The notes: generated from the sequence alone by a model not told the origin. Counted from the first letter of the stretch, positions 1 to 7,905 are shown. The stretch: 12,031 bases of DNA from Candidatus Agrococcus pullicola (GCA_019115685.1 DXDC01000412.1:1-12031); one strand, 5' to 3'. Made by a program: numbers and translations.

Positions 1-1
1 C

Positions 2-775
2 TACCTTAAAGGCTCCCTGTTCTGCGGTTCCTGCGGGTCACGGATGCAACTGGACTACCCCGCCAACAAGCAAGGCGTCCGCTACGGCTACTACGTCTGC
101 TCCGGCCGGGCCTCCAAACGCAAGAACTGCAACCGCCGCGCCGTGCCCGTCGGCGTCGCCGAGCAACTCGTCGCCGACTGCTACCAAGACATCACCATCA
201 CCGAGACCGAATACGCCGCCCTCGCCGCGCAGGTCGAGGCCGCGTTCGACGAACGCCTGGCCTCCCGCTCCCAGGAACTGGCCGAGCTGACCGAGAACCG
301 CAAGCGGCTCCAGAACGAGAGCGACAAGCTCCTCGCCGCGCACTTCGCCGACGCCATCGACCTGAAGACCTTGAAGCGCCACCAGGACCGCATCCGCACC
401 GGACTGGCCGACATCGATCGCAGGCTCGCCAACGAACACGACCACCACACCGGAGCACGCAAACAACTGAGCACCGCACTCAGCCTGCTGGTCGACTGCG
501 CCACCCTCTACGCCCGCACCAACACCCACGGCAAGCGGCTCGCCAACCAAGCCCTCACCAACGGCATCGACATCAGCGAAGAAGAAAGGGCGACGATCCG
601 ACTCGCTGGGCCCTTCGCCGCCCTCGCAACAACACCGGATTCGACCGATGTCAGGTGTCCTAGTACGTCTTCAATTGTGGACCTGAGGGGACTCGAACCC
701 CTGACCCCCTGCATGCCATGCAGGTGCGCTACCAGCTGCGCCACAGGCCCTTATTCGTCACCCGCATCGCTGTAG
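2..775 (+). CDS. Large serine recombinase (integrase), 3' part only
   Basis: C-terminal part of a large serine recombinase, the enzyme class that integrates and excises phages and integrative elements. The frame is open from base 2, so the catalytic N-terminus lies outside the window. Visible first is the recombinase zinc ribbon: FCGSCGSRM at the start, then YYVCSGR and a further Cys in RKNC, giving a CxxC...C...C set of zinc ligands. A long charged coiled coil follows (DERLASRSQELAELTENRKR and on), then a region ending near LAGPFAALAT. After that the frame does not stop: it reads antisense through the complete tRNA-Ala gene (RGLEPLTPCMPCRC is tRNA-derived peptide) and ends at TAG 773-775, upstream of the tRNA. 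The last 40 or so residues are therefore supplied by the integration site. Family assignment is firm; the natural end of the protein before integration is unknown. Confidence 0.85.
   Translation, partial: YLKGSLFCGSCGSRMQLDYPANKQGVRYGYYVCSGRASKRKNCNRRAVPVGVAEQLVADCYQDITITETEYAALAAQVEAAFDERLASRSQELAELTENRKRLQNESDKLLAAHFADAIDLKTLKRHQDRIRTGLADIDRRLANEHDHHTGARKQLSTALSLLVDCATLYARTNTHGKRLANQALTNGIDISEEERATIRLAGPFAALATTPDSTDVRCPSTSSIVDLRGLEPLTPCMPCRCATSCATGPYSSPASL
678..750 (-). tRNA. tRNA-Ala (anticodon GGC)
   Basis: A complete 73-nt cloverleaf can be folded by hand on the minus strand. The acceptor stem is 7 bp (GGGCCTG with CAGGTCC, one G-U). The D stem is GCGC/GCGC, and the anticodon stem CCTGC/GCAGG carries loop ATGGCAT. 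A 5-nt variable loop and the T stem AGGGG/CCCCT with loop TTCGAGT follow. The anticodon GGC lies at 715-717 and reads GCC alanine codons. The discriminator base is A and no CCA is encoded. The 3' end faces the recombinase gene, the usual arrangement when a tRNA 3' end serves as an attachment site. It is the last gene of the minus-strand block and has its own likely promoter at 787-815. Confidence 0.97.
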
Positions 776-786
776 GCAACTAGAAC

Positions 787-815
787 AGTATACACAATCG
801 GCGTACTACTCTTCA
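787..815 (-). promoter_or_regulatory. Probable promoter of tRNA-Ala
   Basis: On the minus strand TATACT (787-792) matches 5 of 6 bases of the -10 consensus. A weaker -35-like TGAAGA (810-815) lies 17 bp upstream, just inside the 3' end of rsfS. Transcription would begin near 780, giving a leader of about 30 nt before the mature tRNA 5' end at 750. The -10 match is clear; the -35 is only 3 of 6. Confidence 0.5.
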
Positions 816-1201
816 CTCTCGGTCGCGCTCGATTTGTCTGTGGAGTCGAGTCCCAGGTCGATCGCCGGGCAATCGTTCCACAAACGCTCCAGCGAATAGT
901 ACGAGCGGTCCTCTTCGTGGAAGACGTGGACGACGACATGGTTGAAATCGAGCAGCGTCCAGCGCCCTTCCTCGCGTCCCTCGCGGTGAATGGCTTTGGC
1001 GCCCAGTTGCAGCAGCGCATCCTCGACTTCCCTCGCAATCGCCTGCACCTGACGTTCACTGCGACCGGTGGCCATGAGGAAGACATCTGAAATCGGAGTC
1101 ACTCCCGTGACGTCGAGCGCAACGAGATCTGTCGCGAGAGTGTCATCGGCTGCCCTTGCTGCCGCTTTCGTCAGCTCGATAGCGCGTTCGCTCGCACCCA
1201 C
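806..1201 (-). CDS. rsfS: Ribosome silencing factor RsfS
   Basis: RsfS (RsfA/Iojap family, DUF143) binds ribosomal protein L14 on the 50S subunit and blocks subunit joining when nutrients run short. The 131-residue product has the usual size and pattern: SERAIELTKAAARAADD, DLVALDVTG, then ISDVFLMATGRSERQVQAIA (residues 37-56), REGREEGRWTLLDFNHVVVH (residues 73-92), and the YYSLERLWND end typical of the family. I chose GTG at 1201, just after the TAG stop of the upstream gene (1204-1206), because family members start a few residues before the SERAIEL-like stretch. GTG at 1213 is an alternative. The frame is open further upstream to 1285, but that extension is arginine-rich and overlaps the preceding gene. 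It follows nadD and the tail-anchored gene, as commonly seen in actinobacteria. Confidence 0.93.
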   Translation of the reverse strand: MGASERAIELTKAAARAADDTLATDLVALDVTGVTPISDVFLMATGRSERQVQAIAREVEDALLQLGAKAIHREGREEGRWTLLDFNHVVVHVFHEEDRSYYSLERLWNDCPAIDLGLDSTDKSSATESEE

Positions 1202-1203
1202 GC

Positions 1204-2625
1204 CTAGAACCACCCCGCCGTGTAGCCGACGACCACGACGACGATGCCGGCGAATACGACGCCACCCCCGATACCCAACGCCCACGGAAGCGCACTGCGC
1301 GACTGGCGTTTTGGCGCGATGTTCACCCTGGCGCTCGCGTAGCTCGAGACAGCCCGGCTCGCACGAACCGGTGCGGTCTCCGGGTTCGACACCTCACTTC
1401 CGTCGGGGCTCGAATCGATGTCGGGGCTGTCGAATTTTCCACGTGCACGCCCCGAAGCGGCGTAGCCGTCCGGCAGGTCGATCGAGCCGGTTACGAGAAC
1501 GCCGTCCTCCGACTCGAACTGGATCTCGTCCTCCTGGCCCGAAGCTGGTAGCACAAGCGCATTCGCGGTGATATTGCCGGAGCTGCCGTTCTGCCCCTGC
1601 AGTCCTTCCGACCCGCGTCGCAGGTCCGAAATATGGTGCTCCGAGGTGTCTTCCACGACATTCACGACGAAAGGAAGCTTGCTTCCGCGCCCCCGCGTGG
1701 GTCCGCTGGGCAGTTCTTCGTCCTGTTCGAAGGATTCACCCCGTGTGTCCTCAAGCTGCGCGGGAGTCTTCTCCGAGACCGCCTGGGCCGAGATCCGAGC
1801 TTCGGTGACCTCGACCTCGTCGATTTCAACACTGTCGACATCTTCATCGCTGATGCTGTCGAGATTCTGACGACGTCCCTCGTCCAGACGCAAACCGCGG
1901 GCACGCGCGGGCGCGTCGACCTCCGGGCTATCGGCGGTGACAGCGCCGGTAGCCTCCTCGGCAGCCTGTTCAGCGGCAACAGGTTCAGTCTCTTCCGCCG
2001 AGCGCTCTGTCTGCTCAGCGTCTTCGGCGAGTTCGCTCGCAAGGTCCTCGATCCCGACCGCCTGATCTCCTTCGGCAGGCTCCGCAGCAGGCTCCACTCC
2101 GAGCAGCTCGTCGAAATCCTCAGGAGTATCCGTATCAGCACTGTTGTCCAGCTTGCGACGACCGAAGAATCGCCCGACGCCCTTCTTCGGTGCCGAATCC
2201 TCAGCGGCAGACTCCTCAACGGGCTCGGGCGCGTCGGGTGCCTCGGGTGCGCTGGGCGGATCGGTTTCCTCAGCGATAGATTCAGTGGCGCCGGAAACTT
2301 CGGATGAAGGAGCCGGAAGGTCCTCCGGTGCCAGTGGCTGCGTCTCGCGTTCTGCCGCGAGGTGCTCGATGCTCATCGCCTGAGTAGGCGCCGGCTCCTC
2401 GACAGCCGGTTCATCCGCGACGGGTTCTGCTGCGGTAACGTCCTCGACCGCAGGAGCCTCCTGTTGCGGCTGTTCTTCCTGTTCGGCAGGTTCGGCCCCT
2501 TCCGCAGCCTGGGCCGCCTCCGACCGCTCTTCGGCCTTTTCTCGAGCCGCCTGGGCCGCCGCACGCTCACGCGCGCGCAACTCGCGGCGCGTGAGCGGCC
2601 GCTCTTCGTTGCCTGTGTCAGTCAT
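1204..2625 (-). CDS. Acidic, low-complexity, tail-anchored membrane protein of unknown function
   Basis: Unrecognised function. The 473-residue product begins with a basic, helix-prone segment ([20 protein letters not shown], residues 11-30). It continues as a very long stretch rich in Glu, Ala, Pro, Asp and Ser that is probably disordered, broken by a basic patch [12 protein letters not shown] near residues 148-159. A less repetitive part follows ([20 protein letters not shown], then [12 protein letters not shown]). The chain ends in one hydrophobic helix starting at [20 protein letters not shown], only four residues before the C-terminus. The positive cluster APKRQSR just before it predicts that the bulk stays in the cytoplasm. 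Its ATG overlaps the nadD stop as ATGA, and rsfS starts within a few bases of its TAG, so it should be translated together with both. From memory, Microbacteriaceae carry similarly placed uncharacterised genes; I cannot verify this here. Confidence 0.85.
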   Translation of the reverse strand: MTDTGNEERPLTRRELRARERAAAQAAREKAEERSEAAQAAEGAEPAEQEEQPQQEAPAVEDVTAAEPVADEPAVEEPAPTQAMSIEHLAAERETQPLAPEDLPAPSSEVSGATESIAEETDPPSAPEAPDAPEPVEESAAEDSAPKKGVGRFFGRRKLDNSADTDTPEDFDELLGVEPAAEPAEGDQAVGIEDLASELAEDAEQTERSAEETEPVAAEQAAEEATGAVTADSPEVDAPARARGLRLDEGRRQNLDSISDEDVDSVEIDEVEVTEARISAQAVSEKTPAQLEDTRGESFEQDEELPSGPTRGRGSKLPFVVNVVEDTSEHHISDLRRGSEGLQGQNGSSGNITANALVLPASGQEDEIQFESEDGVLVTGSIDLPDGYAASGRARGKFDSPDIDSSPDGSEVSNPETAPVRASRAVSSYASARVNIAPKRQSRSALPWALGIGGGVVFAGIVVVVVGYTAGWF

Positions 2626-3221
2626 GCTCGAATTCTTTCAACGTATAGATGGTGCTTAGAAATGTATTGCACAACACCGTCCGGAACGAGGTACCACACC
2701 GGGAAACCCGCTTTCACCCTGGCGCGACAGTCGGTCGACGAAATAGCCAGAGCCGGAATCTCAAGCAAGGATACGCGCTCTTCTGGATATCCGCGAACTT
2801 CGAGGGTGTGCCCGGGTCTAGTGACGGAGACGAAGTGGGCGAGATCCCAAAGCGCGTCAGCATCTTTCCATTCCAAGATGTCGGCGAATGCATCGGCACC
2901 GGTGATGAAAAACAGGTCGGTGTCGGGGCTCAGCGCAGCTATGTCTCGCAGCGTGTCGATTGTGTACGTCGGCCCAGCACGGTCGATGTCCACACGAGAA
3001 ACCCAGAAGCGAGGGTTGGAAGCCGTCGCGATGACCGCCATCAAGTAGCGGTGCTCGGCCGGCGCGACATCTCGCTTCTGATACGGCTGCCCGGTCGGAA
3101 CGAACACGACCTCATCGAGCTCGAGATGATTCGCGACTTCACTCGCCGCCACGAGGTGCCCGTGGTGGATCGGATCGAATGTGCCGCCCATGATGCCCAG
3201 GCGACGGCGGCGCTGCTGCAC
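2622..3221 (-). CDS. nadD: Nicotinate-nucleotide adenylyltransferase NadD
   Basis: Transfers AMP from ATP to nicotinate mononucleotide, making deamido-NAD in NAD biosynthesis; cytoplasmic. The 199-residue product has the nucleotidyltransferase signature [11 protein letters not shown] (residues 12-22), [10 protein letters not shown] (40-49), the central [15 protein letters not shown] (106-120) and the late ISST motif (160-163). Length is normal. The start is GTG at 3221, two bases after the stop of the 57-residue membrane protein, consistent with coupled translation. The only nearby ATG (residue 11) would cut into the start of the conserved fold. Its own stop overlaps the next gene's start by four bases (ATGA). 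Confidence 0.96.
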   Translation of the reverse strand: MQQRRRRLGIMGGTFDPIHHGHLVAASEVANHLELDEVVFVPTGQPYQKRDVAPAEHRYLMAVIATASNPRFWVSRVDIDRAGPTYTIDTLRDIAALSPDTDLFFITGADAFADILEWKDADALWDLAHFVSVTRPGHTLEVRGYPEERVSLLEIPALAISSTDCRARVKAGFPVWYLVPDGVVQYISKHHLYVERIRA

Positions 3222-3223
3222 GC

Positions 3224-3397
3224 TCAGTGGTTCTCGGCGCCCTCTGGCACTTCGGCGTGGCGGTTCGCTACCTCGCGGAAACTACGGAATACGACGAATC
3301 CGATGAGGAATACGCCGGCCGAGATGCCAGCGGCAACCCAGGCGTACATGGGAATGTGGTGCGCTGCCTCGCCGGCAGTCTCCATCAAGATCTGCAT
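3224..3397 (-). CDS. Small single-pass membrane protein, 57 residues
   Basis: A short gene easily missed by length cut-offs. Minus-strand ATG at 3397 is preceded by AAGGAG four bases away, a strong ribosome binding site, and the frame closes at TGA 3224-3226. The product starts [20 protein letters not shown], has one hydrophobic segment (about residues 19-38, [17 protein letters not shown] inside it), then a basic [10 protein letters not shown] motif and a polar tail ending GAENH. This suggests an outside N-terminus and inside C-terminus. It sits between proA and nadD, with two bases to the nadD start. I recall similar proteins with an [FY]R[DE]VANRH motif at this locus in Microbacteriaceae, annotated only as hypothetical. 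Function is unknown. Confidence 0.85.
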   Translation of the reverse strand: MQILMETAGEAAHHIPMYAWVAAGISAGVFLIGFVVFRSFREVANRHAEVPEGAENH

Positions 3398-3436
3398 AAT
3401 GCTCCTTACGTCTCCTAGCCTATCGGTACCGAGCGT

Positions 3437-4672
3437 TTACGCTCGCACGTGTCCGTCGCCGCGTACAATCCATTTCGTACTCGTGAGTTCCGGGAGCCCC
3501 ATGGGCCCGCGGGCGTGAGATTTCTGTGTCGAGATGCCGACCTCCGCTCCGAAGCCGAACACGCCGCCATCCGTGAAACGCGTCGAAGCATTGTGCATCA
3601 CAACAGCGCTGTCGACGCGCTGCAAGAATCGCGAGACAACGCCGGCGTCCTCGGCGACGATACTGTCAGTGTGGTGCGTACCGAACGCGTTGATGTGGTC
3701 GATCGCCGCATCGACACCGTCGACGATTCGGATACCCGATTCCATCGCCAGGTACTCCGTCGCCCATCCCGTGTCGGGCAGCGACTCGGTACCCTCAACG
3801 CCATCGGAGCGCATCGTGACACCGGCACCGACCAGAACGGCGAGCAGCATCGGCACCGCGGTTTCGGCGATGGCTCTGTCGACCAGCACCGTCTCCATCG
3901 CGTTGCAGACGCTCGTTCTGTGCGTCTTCGCGTTCAGCACCACTTCCCGCGCCATCTCGAGATCGGCGCTGCCGTCTACATACACGTGCACGATTCCGGA
4001 GCCCGTTTCGATGACGGGAACCGTTGACTCCGTCACGACACGCTCAATGAGGGATGCCGAGCCCCGGGGCACCAGGAGGTCCACGTAGCCGCGGGCCGTC
4101 ATCAGACGCCCGGCTCCTTCGCGGCCGAAAGGATCGATCGTCTGCACGGACTTAGCGGGGAGCCCTACCGATTCGAGCGCGCGCTGCATGAGTCCGACGA
4201 GCACCCGGTTCGTCGACTCCGCCGCGCTCCCTCCCCTCGTGACGATCGCGTTGCCGGTGCCGATGCAGATGCAGGCGATGTCGACGGTCACGTTCGGGCG
4301 CGCCTCGTAAATGGCGCCGATGACGCCGAACGGCACCCGAACCTGTGCGATGCGGAGCCCGTCGTCCGTCGTGAACTCCCGCAGGACATCCCCGATCGGG
4401 TCGGGCAGTTGCGCGAGATCACGCGCCGCGTCGGCGAGTCCCTGCACTCTGGCTGCGTCGAGTTTCAGTCGATCTTGCAGATTCTCAGCGAGTCCGGTTG
4501 CACGCCCTCGTTCTAGGTCCTCGCAATTGGCCGCGACAATCTCGTCGATCTGCGCTTCGATCGCGTCCGCAATCGCGAGGATGCCCCTCTTGCGCAACTC
4601 GCTCGGAGCGGCACCGAGTTCCGTCGCCGCTTCACGGGACTCGACAAGGAGCTCAAGAAAATCGTCAGCCAT
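3437..4672 (-). CDS. proA: Glutamate-5-semialdehyde dehydrogenase (gamma-glutamyl phosphate reductase) ProA
   Basis: Reduces gamma-glutamyl phosphate with NADPH to glutamate 5-semialdehyde, the second step of proline synthesis. The 411-residue length is normal. Seen in the translation: VRVPFGVIGAIYEARPNVTV (residues 111-130), GNAIVTRGGSAA (140-151), DLLVPRGSASLI (198-209), VPVIETGSGIVHVYVD (218-233), and KTHRTSVCNAMETVLV with the catalytic Cys at 256. The C-terminus has FGFGAEVGISTQKSHARGPM. The ATG at 4672 has AGGA eight bases upstream. It lies 51 bases after proB, its pathway partner. A 6-bp hairpin (3430-3445) surrounds the TAA stop but no U-run follows. Confidence 0.97.
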   Translation of the reverse strand: MADDFLELLVESREAATELGAAPSELRKRGILAIADAIEAQIDEIVAANCEDLERGRATGLAENLQDRLKLDAARVQGLADAARDLAQLPDPIGDVLREFTTDDGLRIAQVRVPFGVIGAIYEARPNVTVDIACICIGTGNAIVTRGGSAAESTNRVLVGLMQRALESVGLPAKSVQTIDPFGREGAGRLMTARGYVDLLVPRGSASLIERVVTESTVPVIETGSGIVHVYVDGSADLEMAREVVLNAKTHRTSVCNAMETVLVDRAIAETAVPMLLAVLVGAGVTMRSDGVEGTESLPDTGWATEYLAMESGIRIVDGVDAAIDHINAFGTHHTDSIVAEDAGVVSRFLQRVDSAVVMHNASTRFTDGGVFGFGAEVGISTQKSHARGPMGLPELTSTKWIVRGDGHVRA

Positions 4673-4723
4673 GTCATCAATCCTATGCGTGCCGGTTGCC
4701 GAGGGCGGCCATGACAGCGTCGG

Positions 4724-5503
4724 TCATGCACCCGGATTCGGATTCGGCGCGAAACGCGTGCCGATGGCGCGCCCGTCGACGAGATCCCCGAACCGCGGCG
4801 TCGCGGTGACGAGCACTTCGACGCCCGCTTCCGCGGCAAGCCGTGCGGCCTCAACTTTCGTGCGCGCTCCCCCGCTGCCGACCTTCGAAGAGGACGCGCC
4901 GAACTCCACGCCCGCGAGGGATTCGCCGTAGGGGACTTCGGATATCGGCTCGCTGCCCGGCTGATCCGGTGGAGCGGTGCGCAATGCTTCGATGTCGCTC
5001 AGCAGGACCAGTCGTTCGGCGTTGATCAAGCGCGCTACCAGGGCCGCCAGTCTGTCGTTGTCGCCGAAATGGATCTCCTGCGTCGCGACCGTATCGTTCT
5101 CGTTCACGATGGGCAGCGTGTCCAGATCCATCAGCATGTCCAGCGCTCGTTGCGCATTCTTGCGGCTGACGGGGTCATCCATGTCATACGAAGTCAGGAG
5201 AACCTGACCAGCGACGATTCCGTGCCGATCGAGCGCCCGCTGGTATCGAACGATGAGCGCGTGTTGCCCTACCGCAGCGACCGCCTGCTGCAGCGCAAGA
5301 TCCGTCGGACGATCCAGAAGCCCCACGTGGGGTAGTCCCGTTGCGATTGCCCCCGAGGTGACGAGCACAACCTGGAAGTCCTTGTGCAGACGAGCGAGTT
5401 GGTCGACCAACGGATCGATCTGCCCGTGGTTCGCGCCCGAAATCGAACTCGAACCTACTTTGACGACGATGCGCCGGGCGTGCTCACCCTCACGCTTCAC
5501 CAC
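4724..5503 (-). CDS. proB: Glutamate 5-kinase ProB, short form without PUA domain
   Basis: Phosphorylates glutamate to gamma-glutamyl phosphate, the first and normally proline-inhibited step of proline synthesis. The amino-acid kinase fold is evident: [10 protein letters not shown] (residues 12-21), VTSGAIATG (48-56), [10 protein letters not shown] (130-139), [14 protein letters not shown] (144-157), [10 protein letters not shown] (165-174) and [12 protein letters not shown] (209-220). I chose GTG at 5503 because GGAGG sits six bases before it and family proteins begin about here; the next codon is also GTG and the open frame extends to 5608. The start overlaps the obgE stop by 14 bases. The 259-residue product ends right after the kinase domain ([10 protein letters not shown]), so the C-terminal PUA domain of the roughly 367-residue E. 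coli type is absent. Confidence 0.95.
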   Translation of the reverse strand: MVKREGEHARRIVVKVGSSSISGANHGQIDPLVDQLARLHKDFQVVLVTSGAIATGLPHVGLLDRPTDLALQQAVAAVGQHALIVRYQRALDRHGIVAGQVLLTSYDMDDPVSRKNAQRALDMLMDLDTLPIVNENDTVATQEIHFGDNDRLAALVARLINAERLVLLSDIEALRTAPPDQPGSEPISEVPYGESLAGVEFGASSSKVGSGGARTKVEAARLAAEAGVEVLVTATPRFGDLVDGRAIGTRFAPNPNPGA

Positions 5504-7037
5504 GGTCGGCCTCCGATTCGCTGGGCTCGACCTCAAATCCCTCGTCGTCGGTCCACTGCCCTGTCTGACGTTCGCGGAGCAATTCCTCACGGGCCGCGGC
5601 CTTCGCATCCATGCGATCGTGATAGTGGCGCTTGCGCTCGGCTCGTGTCGCGCGCTGATTCTCGTCGAACCGCGGATCCGTTCCGCGATTGCCGACCTGC
5701 ACCTCCGCAGCGCTTGTCATCGTCGGCTCCCAATCAAAGACGCGACCGCTGTCACCGATCGTGACTGCAGCTCCGGCCTGCGCACCCTTGGCCAGCAATG
5801 CTTCGTCGATGCCGAGTTTCTGCAGCCTGTCGGCGAAGTAGCCGACCGCCTCGTCATTCGTGAAGTCCGTCTGCTCGACCCAGCGCTCCGGCTTCTTGCC
5901 GACGATGCGGTAGGTGTTGCCGTAGGTTCCCCCCTCGACGAGGATCTCGAATTCTTTTCTGTCCACTGCGCGGGGGCGGATTACGACGCGTTCGGGCGTT
6001 GCAACCTTTTCGCGAGCCGCTCTGTCGCGTTCCACGAGGTCGCCGAGCGCGAACGTGAGCTCGCGAAGCCCCTCGTGCGTCGCTGTCGAAATCTGGAATA
6101 CCCGGTACCCCATGGCCTCCAGGTCCGGCCGTACGAACTCGGCGAGTTCGCGCGCCTCTGGCACATCGATCTTGTTCAGGACGACGAGTTGCTGGCGTTC
6201 CAGCAGTGGCGTCTGGCCAGTTGGAACGGGATAGGCTGCCAGCTCGGTCTTCAACGTTTCGAGATCGGTCAGCGGGTCGCGTCCCGGCTCGAGGGTTGCG
6301 CAGTCGATGACGTGCAACAGGGCGCTGCTGCGTTCGATATGACGGAGGAACTCGAGCCCGAGCCCCTTACCCTCCGAAGCACCCTCGATCAGCCCCGGAA
6401 CATCCGCGACCGTATAGCGCATGGGCCCGGCTTCGACAACACCCAAGTTCGGGTGGAGCGTCGTAAAGGGGTAGTCTGCGATCTTCGGGCGAGCAGCGGA
6501 AATCGCAGCGATCAGGCTGGATTTTCCGGCGCTGGGGAAGCCGACGAGAGCAACGTCCGCGACGGTTTTGAGTTCGAGGACCACGTCACCCGTCCAACCG
6601 CGGGTTCCCAGCAGCGCGAAGCCTGGGGCCTTGCGTTTCGTGCTCGCCAACCGAGCGTTGCCGAGGCCTCCCTGACCGCCCTCAGCCGCGACGAATCGCA
6701 TGCCGGCGTGCTCGAGGTCGACCAGCACCTCCCCGTTCGCGTCCGAGACCACCGTGCCAACGGGAACCGGCAGTTCGAGATCTTCGCCGCGTGCCCCGTT
6801 GCGGTGGTCGCCCTTGCCCTGCTTGCCCTTCGGTGACGCCCGGTGCGGCGAGCGATGATAATTCAGCAGCGTCGAAGCCTGCGAATCCGCGATCAGTACG
6901 ATATCGCCACCGTCGCCCCCATCGCCGCCGTCTGGCCCGGCGAGAGGCTTGAACTTCTCACGGCGCACGGAGACGCAGCCGTCACCTCCGTCTCCTGCGC
7001 TCAGATGCAGTGTGACGCGATCAACAAATGTGGCCAT
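5490..7037 (-). CDS. obgE: Ribosome assembly GTPase ObgE (Obg/CgtA)
   Basis: Essential GTPase that binds the 50S subunit and links ribosome maturation with growth and the stringent response. Three domains are visible in 515 residues. The glycine-rich Obg fold occupies about 1-158 ([44 protein letters not shown]). The G domain follows with P-loop GFPSAGKSS (166-174), switch region DYPFTT (188-193), DVPG (212-215), NKID (288-291) and ISTATHEG (316-323). The C-terminal OCT domain covers about 350-437 ([20 protein letters not shown] and the GRVFDWEP end). A charged tail of about 75 residues after 440 ([20 protein letters not shown]) is of the kind seen in actinobacterial Obg. ATG at 7037 has GGAG five bases upstream. 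It follows rpmA after 113 bases and overlaps proB. Confidence 0.98.
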   Translation of the reverse strand: MATFVDRVTLHLSAGDGGDGCVSVRREKFKPLAGPDGGDGGDGGDIVLIADSQASTLLNYHRSPHRASPKGKQGKGDHRNGARGEDLELPVPVGTVVSDANGEVLVDLEHAGMRFVAAEGGQGGLGNARLASTKRKAPGFALLGTRGWTGDVVLELKTVADVALVGFPSAGKSSLIAAISAARPKIADYPFTTLHPNLGVVEAGPMRYTVADVPGLIEGASEGKGLGLEFLRHIERSSALLHVIDCATLEPGRDPLTDLETLKTELAAYPVPTGQTPLLERQQLVVLNKIDVPEARELAEFVRPDLEAMGYRVFQISTATHEGLRELTFALGDLVERDRAAREKVATPERVVIRPRAVDRKEFEILVEGGTYGNTYRIVGKKPERWVEQTDFTNDEAVGYFADRLQKLGIDEALLAKGAQAGAAVTIGDSGRVFDWEPTMTSAAEVQVGNRGTDPRFDENQRATRAERKRHYHDRMDAKAAAREELLRERQTGQWTDDEGFEVEPSESEADRGEA

Positions 7038-7093
7038 GCAAACTCCAATTAGGGGTAACGCCGCTGTGAATAGCGCCTTCTGAATACAGCGCT

Positions 7094-7115
7094 GGGGCGA
7101 GCCGAAGCCCGCCCC
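7094..7115 (-). other. RNA hairpin with UUCG tetraloop between rpmA and obgE
   Basis: In the minus-strand transcript the arms 7107-7115 and 7094-7102 form a 9-bp stem with one G-U pair, closed by a C(UUCG)G tetraloop, a very stable type. On the plus strand the G-U becomes an A-C mismatch, so the structure favours the minus-strand RNA. No U-run follows, so a standard intrinsic terminator is doubtful. It may lower read-through or protect the rpmA 3' end. Confidence 0.5.
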
Positions 7116-7150
7116 AAAACACTCTAAATTCTAGCCGCTACTGCAGTGGA

Positions 7151-7414
7151 TTACTCCACGCCCGCAGCTGCGACGATGTTGACGACCTTACGCCCGCCTT
7201 TGTTGCCGAACTCGACCGAGCCGGCCTCCAGCGCGAACAGCGTGTCGTCGCCGCCACGGCCGACGCCTGCGCCAGCGTGGATGCGCGTACCGCGCTGACG
7301 AACGAGAATCTCGCCCGCTTTGACAACCTGGCCGCCGAAGCGCTTCACGCCGAGGCGCTTGGCGTTCGAGTCACGACCGTTCTTGGTGGATGATGCACCC
7401 TTCTTACTTGCCAT
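7151..7414 (-). CDS. rpmA: 50S ribosomal protein L27
   Basis: L27 is a small basic protein of the large subunit whose N-terminal tail reaches toward the peptidyl transferase centre. The 87-residue product shows the family pattern: [60 protein letters not shown]. It has the short N-terminus without the cleavable extension found in Firmicutes. ATG at 7414 has AAGGGGG upstream. It lies 12 bases after rplU, the nearly universal L21-L27 pairing, with obgE next. Confidence 0.98.
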   Translation of the reverse strand: MASKKGASSTKNGRDSNAKRLGVKRFGGQVVKAGEILVRQRGTRIHAGAGVGRGGDDTLFALEAGSVEFGNKGGRKVVNIVAAAGVE

Positions 7415-7426
7415 GTCACGCCCCCT

Positions 7427-7735
7427 TTACTTGATGCCTGTGACCTTGAGGCGCGTCAGCTCCTGACGGTGGCCGATGCGACGCTTGTATCCGGTCTTGT
7501 TCTTGAACTTCTGGATGACGATCTTCGGGCCACGGAGGTCCTCGACAACCTCAGCCGTAACCTTGACCTTCGCGAGCTTGCTCGCTTCGGTGGTGATCTT
7601 GTCGCCGTCGACGAGCATGACGGGAGCAAGCTCGACCGTACCCTTGTCGCCTGCAGCAACGCGGTCGACGACGAGGACAGTGCCGACCTCGACCTTCTCC
7701 TGGCGCCCGCCGGCGCGCACAACTGCGTAAACCAC
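7427..7735 (-). CDS. rplU: 50S ribosomal protein L21
   Basis: L21 binds 23S rRNA in the large subunit. The 102-residue product has the expected start [17 protein letters not shown], a middle part with [14 protein letters not shown], and the C-terminal signature [20 protein letters not shown]. The start is GTG at 7735, with GAGG six bases upstream and the conserved VYAVV immediately after it. The frame stays open upstream to 8110, but that stretch is arginine-rich, overlaps the promoter and is not coding. First gene of the minus-strand block. Confidence 0.97.
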   Translation of the reverse strand: MVYAVVRAGGRQEKVEVGTVLVVDRVAAGDKGTVELAPVMLVDGDKITTEASKLAKVKVTAEVVEDLRGPKIVIQKFKNKTGYKRRIGHRQELTRLKVTGIK

Positions 7736-7772
7736 GTGAATCCTCACTAATGAATTGCAATAAAGCTTGACA

Positions 7773-7797
7773 GCGCACGCCAATAGCGAAAGTGCGC
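7773..7797 (-). other. Inverted repeat in the rplU leader
   Basis: GCGCAC (7773-7778) and GTGCGC (7792-7797) are perfect complements separated by 13 bases. They lie in the 5' leader of rplU, just downstream of the predicted transcription start and about 40 bases before the GTG. This could be a leader structure for control of L21/L27 synthesis or a protein-binding palindrome. No more elaborate fold could be supported by hand. Confidence 0.4.
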
Positions 7798-7806
7798 CAG
7801 GGATCA

Positions 7807-7836
7807 ACTTTACAGGCAGTCGAAGCATCCGGTCAA
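7807..7836 (-). promoter_or_regulatory. Probable promoter of the rplU-rpmA-obgE operon
   Basis: On the minus strand TTGACC (7831-7836) is 5 of 6 to the -35 consensus. TAAAGT (7807-7812), 18 bases downstream, is a 4 of 6 match to the -10. Transcription would start near 7800, leaving a leader of about 65 nt to the GTG at 7735. It is the best sigma-70-like match in the interval ahead of the operon. Confidence 0.6.
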
Positions 7837-7893
7837 GCCGAGCGTCGAGCGTGTCTGCATCACCCGTGCACCAGCATAGCGGCGAATCTCTCG

Positions 7894-7899
7894 TACGCT
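7894..7899 (+). promoter_or_regulatory. Possible -10 of a leaderless transcript for the DUF4031 gene
   Basis: TACGCT lies six bases before the ATG at 7906, so a transcript starting at the normal distance would begin at the A of the start codon. No Shine-Dalgarno sequence is visible before this ATG, which fits leaderless translation, common in actinobacteria. No convincing -35 is seen. Confidence 0.35.
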
Positions 7900-7905
7900 T
7901 GCGAC

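Noticed and set aside
1633..2307. Plus-strand open frame opposite the acidic membrane protein
   Set aside because: Mirror of a Glu/Ala-rich frame, with no ribosome binding site and no family features.
3430..3445. Six-bp hairpin around the proA stop as a terminator
   Set aside because: No U-run follows, and the next gene starts about 40 bases on with a strong ribosome binding site, so the operon probably continues.
5253..6836. Long plus-strand open frame of 527 codons
   Set aside because: It is the antisense of obgE and proB, whose families are certain. High GC keeps the opposite frame open; its translation has no recognisable domain.
7070..7093. Second hairpin (AGCGC with GCGCT) next to the UUCG hairpin
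   Set aside because: Five-bp arms with a loop of about 12 bases, no U-run and an alternative to nothing obvious; too weak to call.
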